A stretch of DNA of 64,000 bases, taken from the NCBI GenBank assembly GCA_003864495.1, contig ML133456.1:2419255-2483254 (forward strand), written 5' to 3'. Positions 12,099 through 29,200 of the stretch are shown piece after piece (position 1 is the stretch's first letter; the number at the start of each line of letters is the position of its first letter). This DNA comes from Nemopilema nomurai. Its lineage: Eukaryota; Cnidaria; Scyphozoa; Rhizostomeae; Rhizostomatidae. A program made the translations under genes and the position numbers. A model generated the notes under the pieces. It saw only the letters and a program-made list of their open reading frames with translations. It was not told where the DNA came from and did not search any database.

Positions 12099-12414
12099 TG
12101 CAAAATTATAACACAAGCATTATCAAGATAAAACGGCAAAAATGGTAGAAAGTTTGCATGAAGACGAAAAATCACAAGCAAGAATGACAAAAACGGCAAA
12201 AATGACAGTAAAAGGCGAAAATGGTTAAAGTGGCAAAAGTAACAAGAATGACAACAAAGAAAAAAATAGCAATATGTCTTTTTATGGCAGAATTATGTCT
12301 TTTGCTCTCTTTAAGCAAATTCAGTATGTTTTCAAGTAAAAAGACATCTACTTAAGCTATATGGAATGTTCTTTTTGTATCTTTCCTGCGTAAGATTTGC
12401 ATTTATTCTATTAC

Positions 12415-17104
<4,690 letters not shown>

Positions 17105-19003
17105 ATCTCACGAAAGAAACTAAACATTGATTACAGCAATTCTCTGTACGGCTTTGAATACCATGTTTTCTCTTGACCTATCTATTATTAATTATGTGGT
17201 ATTGGTCGCTACCCTTATGTTCTCTATATACACAAAATGAAAGCATTGTATATTTGAATACAACCGAATGGTGAATCAAAGCACATCAGTAAAGAAAAAA
17301 TCAAAATAGAAGGCTGAATTCGCATCTGTTGGACGTAGGATATCTATTTTCTTTAGCAATGGTAACCCCAACTTGAGCTTTACCAGTTTCAGTGAAACAT
17401 GGTGATGTATTCACACTTGCTATAGCGAATTGGCCTTGGCAGCAATTAGTCAAATTCTATTGTCCCGCTGTTCAACTGGCCACTTCTATCTGAGGTTTCA
17501 TCAAAGAAAGAGCAAGATCTAGGTAGAGGACACAAGGGTTGAGAAGTAGTAGCAATGAAAATATTCTTGCAGAAAAATCCGGAAGTGTCGAGTTCAATAA
17601 ACGACTTAAGGCCACCTGTCAAAACCATAATTCTTCGCAGCTTCAAATTCCTAGTGGTTGTGATCCAACATTGCGTTTTGATTAAGCCTTGTTTTCCAAC
17701 CTTGCAATCACATTTAAGACCCTTCTGATTTCTTCTTTAAGAATTTCATCTTAAAAGCCTATGGATGCATGTATGACTTTATTGCAGTTTCCCCTTTCTG
17801 CACCTAAGCCTTCTTCATCTCCGGTTTGAGCCATACAATGGTGGGCACTGTAGCTACACTTGGAACACGCTTCAAGATTGGCTCGAAGAATAACATTAAA
17901 CTGTTACGTAAGCATCTGGTTCTAGAGTTCATTGAAAAGCGTAGTCACGTGTTATCAGCTAATCAACAAGTCAATCAGGGAACCTACATTGGCTTACTAA
18001 AGAGTCTTAATTAGGTTTTAAATACATCACGAATATCAGTACATACAGATTACTAATTGCTTGTTGTGCGCGCTGTAGAATCCCAGCTTATGCTTAACCC
18101 ATAGCGGTCCAAGGAGGGAGATCTTAAAACTTAAAAACTTTACATTTTTTTCTAATTTTATATTTACATTGAAACGGAGAAAGCCATAGGGCAAAGTGGT
18201 AAAAGAAAGCTAGAAAATACTTCCACAGGCTCTTCAAGCCTCTTGGGTGGTTTGATAGAGCGTCCCTTGAATGACAGGTATTTAAAACTTTTCTTACCGT
18301 CAACCATAGTGGCTGATTTTACTAAACCCATTCATAATCTTGAATATCTTTTATTGACTGGTTACAATAATCAGCACCTAGTCGGCTGATTGGCTCATGA
18401 TCTGACAGTTGCTATGGTGATGCAAAGTACATAATTGGTATTGCTCGTTCGCCATATAATTCTATGGGCTATACCAACATATTCCGCGACTGCTATTTTG
18501 CATCAAGACAATTTTCAAGACTAGCATTAGAAACTTTTTAGTTTTACTTTTTATATAATATATATGGATATTATATAATATGTAATAGAATAAGACACGG
18601 GTGCATGAACAACGAACACTTGAAGTCAACGTTAAGTAATAATATTTTTTTTCCACAAAAACACAGAAACAATGTGGCAAATCAACATGAAGCTTCACTC
18701 AGTTTATGAAACTTATTAAATAAACAATATCTACAGGTTAACGTCTTGAAATATAATGTACTAACGTGTGCAAGTTTTTATCAGCAAGTACATTTTGATA
18801 GTTTCTATTCACACAGTTTCTAGGTTCTGTTTATTGATTCTTGCTTTTTGAAGCACGTCAAATAATCAAAGCTTGACATGACCAGGTACAGTGAAATCTC
18901 AAACGATTTCTCAAGCGTTTTCATTAGGAGCACTTGTATCTTGGCAGCTATTCAATTATTCCACTGGTCAACTGCAACAACGCTACTTTCTTTTTCCCCA
19001 AAA
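17105..19003. other. Intergenic between genes B and C
   Basis: No supported gene. A strongly AT-rich palindromic stretch of TATAATATAT-type sequence lies at about 18550-18585. Confidence 0.55.
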
Positions 19004-19078
19004 CGAAGGCGGAGGCGGAGGCGGAGGTGGAGGTGGAGGAGGAGGTGGAGGTGGAGGAGGTGGTGGAGGTGGAGCTGG
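19004..19078. repeat. G-rich (GGN)n array near the left edge of the C unit
   Basis: About 75 bp of GGA/GGC/GGT triplets, about 125 bp from the last recognisable EGF exon of gene C. It is the third such array in the window and, like the others, lies at the edge of a duplicated PAN/EGF block. Confidence 0.93.
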
Positions 19079-19201
19079 AAAGGAATTGAAATTTACACAA
19101 TTGCATTAAGTTTCTGTGTTCAGTTTCGTATACAGTAAAATTTGACGAGATGAAACAAATTAATTCCAATGTTACACTGTAAAGAAAGTGATTGATCATA
19201 C

Positions 19202-20587
19202 CACTTTGACATCTTGATCCAGAGTAGCCATTTATGCAGGAACAAGTGTAATGATTAACGTTGTCATTGCAATGTCCTCCATTATAGCAAGGTCCACTGG
19301 AGCATTCGTTTATATCTAAGCAATTACACAATTCATTATTTTAGCTTTCTTGTCTTACTAAAAACAATGAGCTATCAAATTGGGAGCGGAGTAAAATTCA
19401 TGGTAATTTTCAAAGAAGGTTTTCTCTATACTCGGATATTAAAATATTGTCATGCGCTTTTTATGTCAAGCCATGTGTTCCAATAACAATTATAACATAG
19501 CAAAAGTGATTAAACCTTGATAGAATTGCTAAGATTGTTAATCATTAATGTTGATTTGATCGTTCAAGCAAGAACCACCTTAATCTTTGTACCGAAGCTT
19601 GACACCATCGGTTTCTACTGCTGCATGCCTTTAAATACATATTGAAAAACTAATGGAGCCTCCTACCGATGCACTTGAACCTCCTAGTGGCTTCGCAAGA
19701 GTCTTCGCAAATGAACCCCGGGGAGCAGGCCGGAGATGTCCCAGAAACCAAGCAGCCAGGGGTTACCTGTAAGGGACAAAATCCCAATTTAAATGTTCCC
19801 TCCTTTCAAAGCTTTCCTTGCCCCGAACAACTAGGGAGATGTATGTTAAAACAGCACGGGAACATTCATTCAATAAAGCACAACAAAATGTTTTATGAAG
19901 TACTCTCGAACCCTTTCTTTAAGTGGCAAGACAAAGGTATGCAAGCATTTGTAGATCCGCATGGCTGCATATCATGACCAAAGAACAGTGCAATGGATTG
20001 GTATGTTGCATCTGACCACTGAAGAGACACTTTTTATTTGCCAATTTAGTTTTTTTGCAAGGAAGACAGCGGTTTCTGTTTGACCAGATTAGGAAATACA
20101 GAGAAACTAGTTTCAAGGTTAACATTTTTTGGATGAAACCGGTAAACGTTTTTTGGATGAAGCAATCAAATTTTTCGATTCTTATATATTCAAGTAGACG
20201 AACTTTCAAGGAACACAATGATACCAAATTTGAAACTAACAGAAATTTTGAAAGTTTCTTTACCTGTAAGTTACAATGTAACTTGCAGATGCAATCAGAA
20301 GAATCAAATTTTCTACGGGCTTAAAATTCCTCTACATGCAGGAAAAAACTATTTTGTACTGTAGTGAATCACTTTTCTACTTTCCATTGTCACACCATGT
20401 TATGCTGGCACATCTTGTCTCGCTCCTCAGTCTAGACTTTTCCATCCTCATTACATCATCATTTCATCATCCTTTTTCATCCCTCGTTAACAAATATATT
20501 TCTAGTTTAATCAGTATAAATATAATTGTAAAATCAGAGTCAGTCAGAGTCAGAAACAGAGCTACAGAACACAACGGGCAACGCTTC

Positions 20588-20675
<88 letters not shown>

Positions 20676-22139
20676 TTCTCTCTCTTCTTTGACCTAACTC
20701 CGTGTTCTCTGCACGTTAAATAACACAACTTTGACTCGGATCGTCCATAGAGGTTGAGCAGCGCAGTCGGTAGAAACATCAACTCGTTTCTACAATACCA
20801 CCACTGGAATCAATCGAATGGATTTTTTCTGGATAGTTTCATTATATAGTATTTGCCTATTATCATTAATGGTTGGAATCGCAACGTTCTTGTGCATCGA
20901 ATGTTGTATAGTCTAATCTGATTTCATCAATAGTTGTGCTTCTAGGGAAAGAAAATCAATTATCGAATCGGCAACGTTTACCGTAACCCTAAGTCTTCCA
21001 GGTTAACCGCACAACTGGTGGGCTTTCTAGTACCTAGGCCTCCTGGATTACTGGTTTTGGTCTTTTTTATGTGCTCTGTGCTATGTCCGTTGTACCTGCC
21101 GGAGGACCTAATGGCTGGGTCAATACAGCATTCATGCGTAGCATCAAGCCTAATTTGGCACCTGGCAGAGCCATAGAGCCAGCCCAAGCAACAGTGAATT
21201 CACCAAATATTTCGGGTTTTTAAAAGCAATTGTAGTAATTTTGTGTAGCACGTCATAAAGTGTTATTTCAATATGGTCACCAACTGGACTTCAAGCTTGC
21301 TCAAATCACCGTTATCCTATTCAATATATGACACAAACACACTAACAATTTCTTGAAGCTCGGTGAAACTTGATTTACTCTCACATTAAATACATTATCT
21401 GAATATGAAGTCTTAGTAATCAACTTCAATATGAAAATGAACCCAAAGACATCTTTAAGCTTGATTATTTTCTTCGCAGTCTTTCTTTGAATTTTCGTGC
21501 ATCTGGTGTAAGGTACCAAGACTTAAAGTCACCAAGAGGATTCCAGTTTTTGAAGGATTTGAAAATTCAGCACTCCTTTGTTATTACGTGATAAAACCTC
21601 GCAGACTTGATTTTAAAATAGATATACTTTTAACTTGATATCTTCTATTTCCAAGCCAGGGAGCCCTATACCGACAATGGCTTTTGTCCATGTTTGATTC
21701 TCTGTCAAGCCCCGGTCTCTGAGCCTGATACCACATGAACCATCAAACACATTCAAAGCAACAAGCGTAGCTTGGTACCACATTTCATGCTGGCCATGGG
21801 CCGCCAGACACTTACCGTTTGGTCAGTTGGCTCATAATGGCTCCAACCCTCCGCAACCGTTGTTCCAGAAGCTCTTGTCGAAGATAAAAGCTCACAGTTG
21901 CTTTTGGCTCCTTTTTTGAAGTTGAAAGATTGGCACGTCGAAACACCCAAGCAACTTTTCAAACAAGAAGCCAACGATCCAGCATCTTTTGTTTCAATCG
22001 CCTTCCCAATTGCCCTATACCCCCTGTCAGTTAACTTGAAAACAGAGAAACGCCTGCAGGAGCTTCTGTATATCTGGTAGCAAGTGACAAGTGTCGCTGA
22101 AACGGCCATGGCAGCAAAAAACCTGAGAACATTCATCAT
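19202..22139 (-). CDS. Gene C: secreted PAN + Cys-rich + single EGF
   Basis: Exons: signal peptide/PAN 21816-22139 (ATG at 22139, [20 protein letters not shown]), Cys-rich 19667-19766 ([20 protein letters not shown]), EGF 19202-19315 ([16 protein letters not shown]). Phases are 0, 1, 1 as in gene B, and the PAN exon ends at a GTAAG donor. An upstream in-frame extension exists but has no ATG, so 22139 is the preferred start. The EGF exon has a good GTATGA donor in phase 1, yet nothing like another EGF exon follows before the G-rich array. The gene is therefore short, or its last exon is not recognisable. The long intron between PAN and Cys-rich exons holds the TC microsatellite insertion. Confidence 0.8.
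20588..20690. repeat. (TC)n microsatellite
   Basis: About 100 bp of nearly pure TC dinucleotides with a few TTTC interruptions. It sits inside the roughly 750-bp segment that is present in the gene C intron and absent from the gene D intron. Confidence 0.98.
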
Positions 22140-25100
22140 TGGAAGAATCCGGAGAGAGTACTGCAGAGGCTTCTCAAGATCGAAACTTTCGTAAATGGTC
22201 TCACCACAGAACTGACAACTCAGTAGTAATTGAAGAGTTCCCAATCAATAATTAATGAATGAAGCAAGTATTTGTGAATGTAGGAGTATTTACTGTTGAC
22301 ATTGCATGACATTTCTTATTAGCATTCAGTGTCCTTTTCTTTAAAGCATGAATGCATCTGAGGAGTATCGGACGAAAAAGGTAGTTTTAAGTATGCGAAA
22401 ACTAGTTCCGCCTTTACTAGCAATTGTGAAGTTTTGTACTACAAAGCAGTTGTTCACGAATGCATGTTACTTTGGCGGCTCTAGCACCTTGTTCTCTGGG
22501 TATTTCTTGAGCGTAATTTAATATTTTAGCATGGCAAAGATTCTTTGAATCTCTTATAATGTATTTTGTCGCTCTGAGCAGGAATGCTAATATGTTCTAA
22601 CTTAACGCTATCTATTTGGTGCGTCTCTTCTGATTATTTTGATGATCCCTAAGAGAGCCACTTTGATGTGTCTCAAAGGGTAGCTCTAATCTTGATTGAA
22701 TAACTAAAAAGCAATCAAGTGAAGTAGCGGCATTTGTCAGTGGTCCAGCTAGTAGTACTCTTCATGGCTGCTGCTCCTTTAGTCAGTTTTTGTCTTCTCC
22801 GTTACTCCCATCTTGCAGTATAGTCAATTGCTTTTATTCTGAACAACTAAAAAGTCTGTTTCATAATATTAAATTCTTGTATAGAGTGATTCAGATGAAT
22901 AAACCTTTCACGCTTCTCTGTAGCACAGAATGGCAAGTTATGTATTGAACGTTATGCCCAGCAAATTTTTTCAACTTGATTTACGCAGCTTAGGAGATGC
23001 TTTCTGCAATAGGCAATAATCAAGACATTGTCGCAACTCTTTTCGTGCGGAATTAGGAGTTTTCATTTCTGTATGAAATTATGTTAAGAAGAACGTAACT
23101 CAAATATACCAGCCGATTGCGCAGCCGGCTCAAGTTGTTGTTCTGTGAGTAACGAGTAACTGGGTGGCTTATAGCAACCCTACATTCAGATGAATTGAAT
23201 GAGATAAGTGCATGTCACGGGACCGCAAAGACATTAATCTCGTATACAATTCTAGTTGGTGGTTTTATACATAGCAGAGTGTAAGGGAAGTATAAAACGT
23301 ATCTTCATTTGAGTTATTTAGTGTTCACGATGTTATTTTGAATAAAGATAACAAAACAGCAGAATGATAAAACTGCCATATCAGTTACAGAATGTAAGCG
23401 TGACATTAATGGCGACAGACCTGCAAAAGAATTTGTGACTACTTAGAAAAGCGTAAGGTTTTCAAACATTGCATCATTATACGCGGAAAAGAGTTTAGGA
23501 CAAGTCAGCAATACTTTGCTGTTTTATAAAACAACAGTCTCTGATGTGCAAGATGGGCCAGCGCCTTACGATCGCTGGTCAATGAATAAAGTTTTCACCG
23601 TTGTTTCAAGCTTGATGACACAGTCGATTACCAAAAAAGATGATAATCATAATTATACCTCTAAATGCCACATGCAAACCTCAATCTCTATCAAAGTAGC
23701 AACCGCGGACCTGAAAATTAGCTTCCATGTTAAAGCCATTTATACTATTTTATACTATCACCCGCTGTCGCATATATTTCTCAGGCTAAGCGACCTATTT
23801 GGATTGCCTAAATGTCAATTGATTTACTTAGCATATGAATGTTATACAAGGACTCATTCAGGCAAAGCTAGACGAATAATTGTTATTCTTTATGACAGAC
23901 TGGCAGTTTACTGTGGTGACGCTACGAAATTCGTTTCTTAGTGGATGGTTGACTTTCGCTGCCTATTGCCAGAGCCTGCTTCTTCAAAATAATTTTTTGG
24001 AGATAAACTCAGGTTTTTGGTACTTGGTAAAAGTGGTATTTAATACTTGAACCATGTGTTCTTCTATCTAAGAGATTGCACTCTCACCCAGCAGAAATGT
24101 CTAGTTGTGCCAATCTTGCTAATGAAAACCTCTGTAGTAACTTCTTCCAAAATCCAGGTTTCATCAACTCAAATACTAGGAACTTCATTTGTATTCTTGG
24201 GCAGGTTGTCTTTTAATTTAGTTTTGAACTTGTACAAATATCAATGTGTCATTTCAGTCTATGTAGACTGAAAGAAAATGCTTTCTCTCTTGTGGACGCT
24301 GATTGGTCGATACAACGCCTCTCTGCTTATCACATTCTCTTATGTTGTTATCCCCAACTGGCTATATATTTCATGAGCTGTCGTTCACTTTCCTTGCAAA
24401 ATAACGGTTTATGTTCCTTTCAGTATAAAAGAGCGGCAGCGTGATGCATTTATTTACAGAGTGATCGATCAGGTAAGAATGGTGCACTTCCCTTTAAAGG
24501 ATACCGCTATGAAGCAAAGAAGACAGAAAAACATGCATTGAGGTGGTCCTGTTCATCTCAATTCATAGCTGCATCTCAAACACTGTATAATGATTTCATG
24601 CTTGCTTGGAAATGAGCATATTATATGTGATATTAGGAATCAAAAGAAAAGAATACACAGCGTACAAATAACATCCACGGAATCAATTGCTATACTATGA
24701 ATTGACTACTGGTTGATAAAGACAGTTAAAATCGCAAAGACGCCCGTCACCAAAAACGTAACGTGAAATGCTGCTGAGCTCTAAATGAATCCGTTCTAGC
24801 TAATTTTGCTGATAAGTTATCTGGCCTCGACATTGTAACATGACGGGTCGTCAAGATTATCGTATTTGCAACTGCTTGGGCAAAGGATGAAAATAACTTT
24901 CGTTTCACTTCTTTCCACAGGTCACAAAGCATTCTAGAAAGGAAAAGGATGCAATTTTGTCAAATATTTTTACTTATTGAATCAGAATGCTACCATGGAA
25001 CAATTTCAATAGAACTGACTCAGTTGCAATCATTGTGAAAATATAGATGTTTGGCTAAAAATAATTATTCACGCTGCAAAATGAGTGAGACACCAGGTAG

Positions 25101-25344
25101 AATGGTATCTAAAAGCAAGGTTATTCCGTGCTACTCAAAAAGATAAAGAGCTTCCTCGAGATAGTGATTCGAATACGTTCATTTTCGTCTCCTTTGTACC
25201 TCATTAATATTTCAGAGAATTTTTTTAAGCTATCTATTTTATGCAAAATTTGTAAAAGGAATATAACTATTGTCGCATATAGATGTTAACGTGCTTTTAA
25301 TTGTTAAAGCTAAAAGCTTTCCTACAAAATATTGCATATCTTAC
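22140..25344. other. 5' flank of gene C / 3' flank of gene D
   Basis: No recognised gene. An open stretch at 23516-23941 (plus strand) stays open over 141 codons and has an equally long counterpart at 30579-31004, but it begins with TTG and resembles nothing known to me. A short minus-strand ORF (24747-24932) is also repeated at 31810-31995. Terminal exons of gene D could lie in this stretch, but I could not identify one. Confidence 0.5.
24424..24477 (+). promoter_or_regulatory. Candidate TATA promoter with short first exon
   Basis: A TATAAAAGAG box at about 24424 is followed some 45 bp later by CAG/GTAAGA, a consensus splice donor. Upstream lie ATTGG (inverted CCAAT) at about 24301 and CAACTGGC at 24356. 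The same arrangement is present in the duplicate at about 31487-31540. It may be a plus-strand promoter for an unannotated transcript. No coding exon downstream could be tied to it. Confidence 0.35.
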
Positions 25345-28300
25345 CGCATCTTGAGCCATCTCTGCCGAAGGGACATTGACAAGAGAATCCGTTAACATGA
25401 TCAGTACACGTTCCACCACTCTCGCAAGGATTGCTGGCACATTCATTTGTATCTATTTAGGATATAAACAGCTTTAGGAAAAACAAAAGAAAATGTTTTC
25501 ACTTTTTCAAGCGCCGATTGAAATGATCATAACATTGGTATCTCCGTCTTGTGTTTTTTAAAATTTTTTCTAATACTTTTATCTTAGACCTAAAATGGCG
25601 ACTTTTGCCAATCCTGTTTGTCACTGTGGCTATTCAATCTTTACCAAACAGCCCAATCGTTTAAAAAGTGTCTCGAATTTCTAAAAGGTTTCTAATAGCT
25701 CTAAAACCTTTTCTTCCTTTTCCTCGTTTTTCAAATGCTAAATTGCATTCTATTTTTATTAGTGAAATATTTGTTATGTTCCGACGGCTCCGGGTTGTCT
25801 TTAAATTAAATCTGCAATACTCACAAGAAAAGTGATTTTGGTTAGCGACTTGCTAATATTAGATCAGACTATCATCCAAGACCAGGCCAGCAGAGAATCC
25901 TCAAAGTCACTCACCATATTGGCAGTTTGTTCCATGATACCCCGAATGACAGGAACACGTGTAATGATTCACGTGGTTGTTGCAATTACCGTGAACGCAA
26001 GGATTACTACTGCACTCGTTGATGTCTGTGAAAAATAAACTTCGCTGTTACGCCAAAACACCTTTTTTTCCTTTTCCTCGTTTTCAAATGCTAAATTGCA
26101 TTCTAGTTTTATTAGTGAAATATTTGTTATGTTCCGACGGCTCTGGGTTGTCTTTAAATTAAATCTGCAATACTCACAAGAAAAGTGATTTTGGTTAGCG
26201 ACTTGCTGATAGCTCATATGGAATCAGACTATCATCCAAGACCAGGCCAGCAGAGAATCATCAAAGTCACTCACCATATTCACAGTTTGTTCCATCATAC
26301 CCCGAATGACAGGAACATGTGTAATGATTCACGTGGTTGTTGCAATTACCGTGAACGCAAGGATTACTACTGCACTCGTTGATGTCTGTGAAAAATAAAC
26401 TTCGCTGTTACGCCAAAACACTATCTTTTAGCAATGATTAGAAATAAGACGTTGTTGAACTCGTCCTCAAATGACGCAAAAAGAAGATTCTCTATGATCG
26501 TAAGCTTTATTATTTGTGATGCAATTTTGTAACAGTCAATGCGTGCCTTCAATTCATCAAAGTTGGTTAACAATTATTTGAAAGTTATCCGCATCCCTTC
26601 TGACTTGTGCTTTGGATTTGGATTTGAAAAGAAGCCAGGGTCACGTGGGGGCCACATGAGGGTCATATGGGGGTCACATTAAGTACACTTACGCTTTTAT
26701 TTCAAATTTAAATTTGCTGAATTTGTGTTCAGTTTCTTTTACAGTATAATTCCATTGACGAAAAAAAACAAATGAATTCCAATGTTACACTCTAAAGAAA
26801 GTGATTGATCAAAACATTTTGACATCTTGATCCAGAGAAGCCAGAGTAGCCAGGAACAAGTGTAATGATTAACGTTGTCATTGCAATGTCCTCCATTATA
26901 GCAAGGTCCACTGGCGCATTCGTTTATATCTAAGCAATTACACAATTCATTATTTTAGCTTTCTTGTCTTACTAAAAACAATGAGCTATCAAATTAGGAG
27001 CGGTGTAAAATTCATGGTAATTTTCAAAGAAGGTTTTCTCTATACTCGGATATTAAAATATTGTCATGCGCTTTGTATGTCAAGCCATGTGTTCCAATAA
27101 CAATTATAACATAGCAAAAGTGATTAAACCTTGATTGAATTGCTAAGATTGTTAATCATTAATGTTGATTTGCTCGTTCAAGCAAGAACCACCTTAATCT
27201 TTGTACCGAAGCTTGACACCATCGGTTTCTACTGCTGCATGCCTTTAAATACATATTGAAAAACTAATGGAGCCTCCTACCGATGCACTTGAACCTCCTA
27301 GTGGCTTCGCAAGAGTCTTCGCAAATGAACCCCGGGGAGCAGGCCGGAGATGTCCCAGAAACCAAGCAGCCAGGGGTTACCTGTAAGGGACAAAATCCCA
27401 CTTTAAATGTTCCCTCCTTTCAAAGCTTTCCTTGCCCCGAACAACTAGGGAGATGTATGTTAAAACAGCACGGGAACATTCATTCAATATAGCACAACAA
27501 AATGTTTTATGAAGTACTCTCGAACCCTTTCTTTAAGTGGCAAGACAAAGGTATGCAGGCATTTGTAGGTCCGCATGGCTGCATATCATGACCAAAGAAC
27601 AGTGCAATGGATTGGTATGTTGCATCTGACCACTGAAGGGACACTTTTTACAGTACCACCATTGGAACCAAATCGAATGGAACAAAGATTTGCACACAGA
27701 CAGAACAGATGTCAGGTTACCAAAGTATTCAAAAGCATATTTTGCCCTTGTCTAAGATTTATAGCCAAATACAGCAATGTGAGGAAATAAATATTGTTTG
27801 CCAATTTTTGACAGGGTATAGTTTAAGAGGAGGGAGAATTTAAAAACATCTGAGACATGCCTTGGTAGCTTAGGTTTTGCGCTTTCTGTTGACATAAGTC
27901 AGATTGTGGCACTACAAGCACAAAGGTATAAGATATCTCTTGAAGGTGGTACACTCATTTAGGCAATAAATTTTTCTGGATAGTTTCATTATATAGTATT
28001 TGCCTATTATTATCAATGGTTGGAATCGCAACGTTCTTGTGCATCGAATGTTGTATAGTCTAATCTGATTTCATCAATAGTTGTGCTTCTAGGGAAAGAA
28101 AATCAATTATCGAATCGGCAACGTTTACCGTAACCCTAAGTCTTCCAGGTTAACCGCACAACTGGTAGGCTTTCTAGTACCTAGGCCTCCTGGATTACTG
28201 GTTTTGGTCTTTTTGATGTGCTCTGTGCTATGTCTGTTGTGAAGAAGCAACGGTTAATTGACCAAATATTTCGGGTTTTTAAAAGCAATTGTAGTAATTT

Positions 28301-29200
28301 TGTGTAGCATACGTCATAAAGTGTTATTTCAATATGGTCACCAACTGGACTTCAAGCTTGCTCAAATCACCGTTATCCTATTCAATATATGACACAAACA
28401 CACTAACAATTTCTTGAAGCTCGGTGAAACTTGATTTACTCTCACATTAAATACATTACCCGAATATGAAGTCTTAGTAATCAACTTCAATATGAAAATG
28501 AACCCAAAGACATCTTTAAGCTTGATTATTTTCTTCGCAGTCTTTCTTTGAATTTTCGTGCATCTGGTGTAAGGTACCAAGACTTAAAGTCACCAAGAGG
28601 ATTCCAGTTTTTGAAGGATTTGAAAATTCAGCACTCCTTTGTTATTACGTGATAAAACCTCGCAGACTTGATTTTAAAATAGATATATTTGTAACTTGAT
28701 ATCTTCTATTTCCAAGCCAGGGAGCCCTATACCGACAATGGCTTTTGTCCATGTTTGATTCTCTGTCAAGCCCCGGTCTCTGAGCCTGATACCACATGAA
28801 CCATCAAACACATTCAAAGCAACAAGCGTAGCTTGGTACCACATTTCATGCTGGCCATGGGCCGCCAGACACTTACCGTTTGGTCAGTTGGCTCATAATG
28901 GCTCCAACCCTCCGCAACCGTTGTTCCAGAAGCTCTTGTCGAAGATAAAAGCTCACAGTTGCTTTTGGCTCCTTTTTTGAAGTTGAAAGATTGGCAAGTC
29001 GAAACACCCAAGCAACTTTTCAAACAAGAAGCCAACGATCCAGCATCTTTTGTTTCAATCGCCTTCCCAATTGCCCTATACCCCCTGTCAGTTAACTTGA
29101 AAACAGAGAAACGCCTGCAGGAGCTTCTGTATATCTGGTAGCAAGTGACAAGTGTCGCTGAAACGGCCATGGCAGCAAAAAACCTGAGAACATTCATCAT
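25345..29200 (-). CDS. Gene D: secreted PAN + Cys-rich + four EGF-like exons (one damaged)
   Basis: Exons: signal peptide/PAN 28877-29200 (identical plan to gene C, ATG at 29200), Cys-rich 27281-27380, EGF D1 26815-26929 (damaged), EGF D2 26275-26385, EGF D3 25915-26025, EGF D4 25345-25452. D2 and D3 are 111 bp and near-identical ([20 protein letters not shown]). D4 is 108 bp ([16 protein letters not shown]). All are phase 1-1 with clear AG acceptors and GTGAGT or GTAAGA donors, so leaving out D1 preserves the frame. D4 has a donor, so at least one further exon is expected to the left but was not found. The protein is probably secreted; its function is unknown. Confidence 0.78.
25690..26410. 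repeat. 360-bp tandem duplication containing EGF exons D3 and D2
   Basis: Exon and intron sequence around 25690-26050 is repeated at 26050-26410 with a period of 360 bp. Both EGF exons keep their splice sites and frame. Differences are few, for example a Gly-Tyr-Asp/His substitution and a few intron indels. Confidence 0.88.
26815..26929 (-). pseudogene. Damaged EGF exon D1 of gene D
   Basis: The counterpart of gene C exon 19202-19315 (114 bp) is 115 bp here. The segment coding the Cys-x-Cys and Asn-Gly-Tyr region is rearranged, with a TACTCTGG-like motif doubled, which loses a cysteine and shifts the frame. The donor GGTATGATC of gene C reads TGTTTTGATC here, so the normal splice donor is also gone. 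The exon is probably skipped. Confidence 0.8.

Larger units (their letters stand above)
6708..12122. repeat. Tandem segmental duplication, unit 2
   Basis: This is the second copy of the block at 1088-6707. It contains gene A2 and its 5' flank and ends in a much shorter GGN array (12049-12098) followed by the same GCTGCAAAATTATAACA tail. It lacks the three terminal EGF exons found beside unit 1, because those lie outside the duplicated segment. Confidence 0.92.
19110..25275. repeat. Segmental duplication, C copy (partner 26720-32335)
   Basis: The segment carrying gene C and about 3.1 kb of 5' flank is repeated as the segment carrying gene D, with offsets of 7061-7063 across most of it. Differences include an insertion of about 750 bp in the C copy (about 20035-20790, with a TC array), a shorter unrelated stretch in the D copy (about 27690-27968), and about 110 extra bp in the C copy near 21093-21205. 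The copies are not adjacent: 1.45 kb holding EGF exons of gene D separates them. Confidence 0.9.

Noticed and set aside
1088..12122. Reading the A1/A2 repeat as simple false haplotype duplication
   Set aside because: Not excluded, but the units are joined head to tail without the A1 terminal EGF exons or other flank, which a mis-joined haplotype would usually bring along. Kept as a check, not a conclusion.
20336..20782. ORFs with Ser-Leu and Arg-Glu repeats on both strands
   Set aside because: These are translations of the (TC)n microsatellite.
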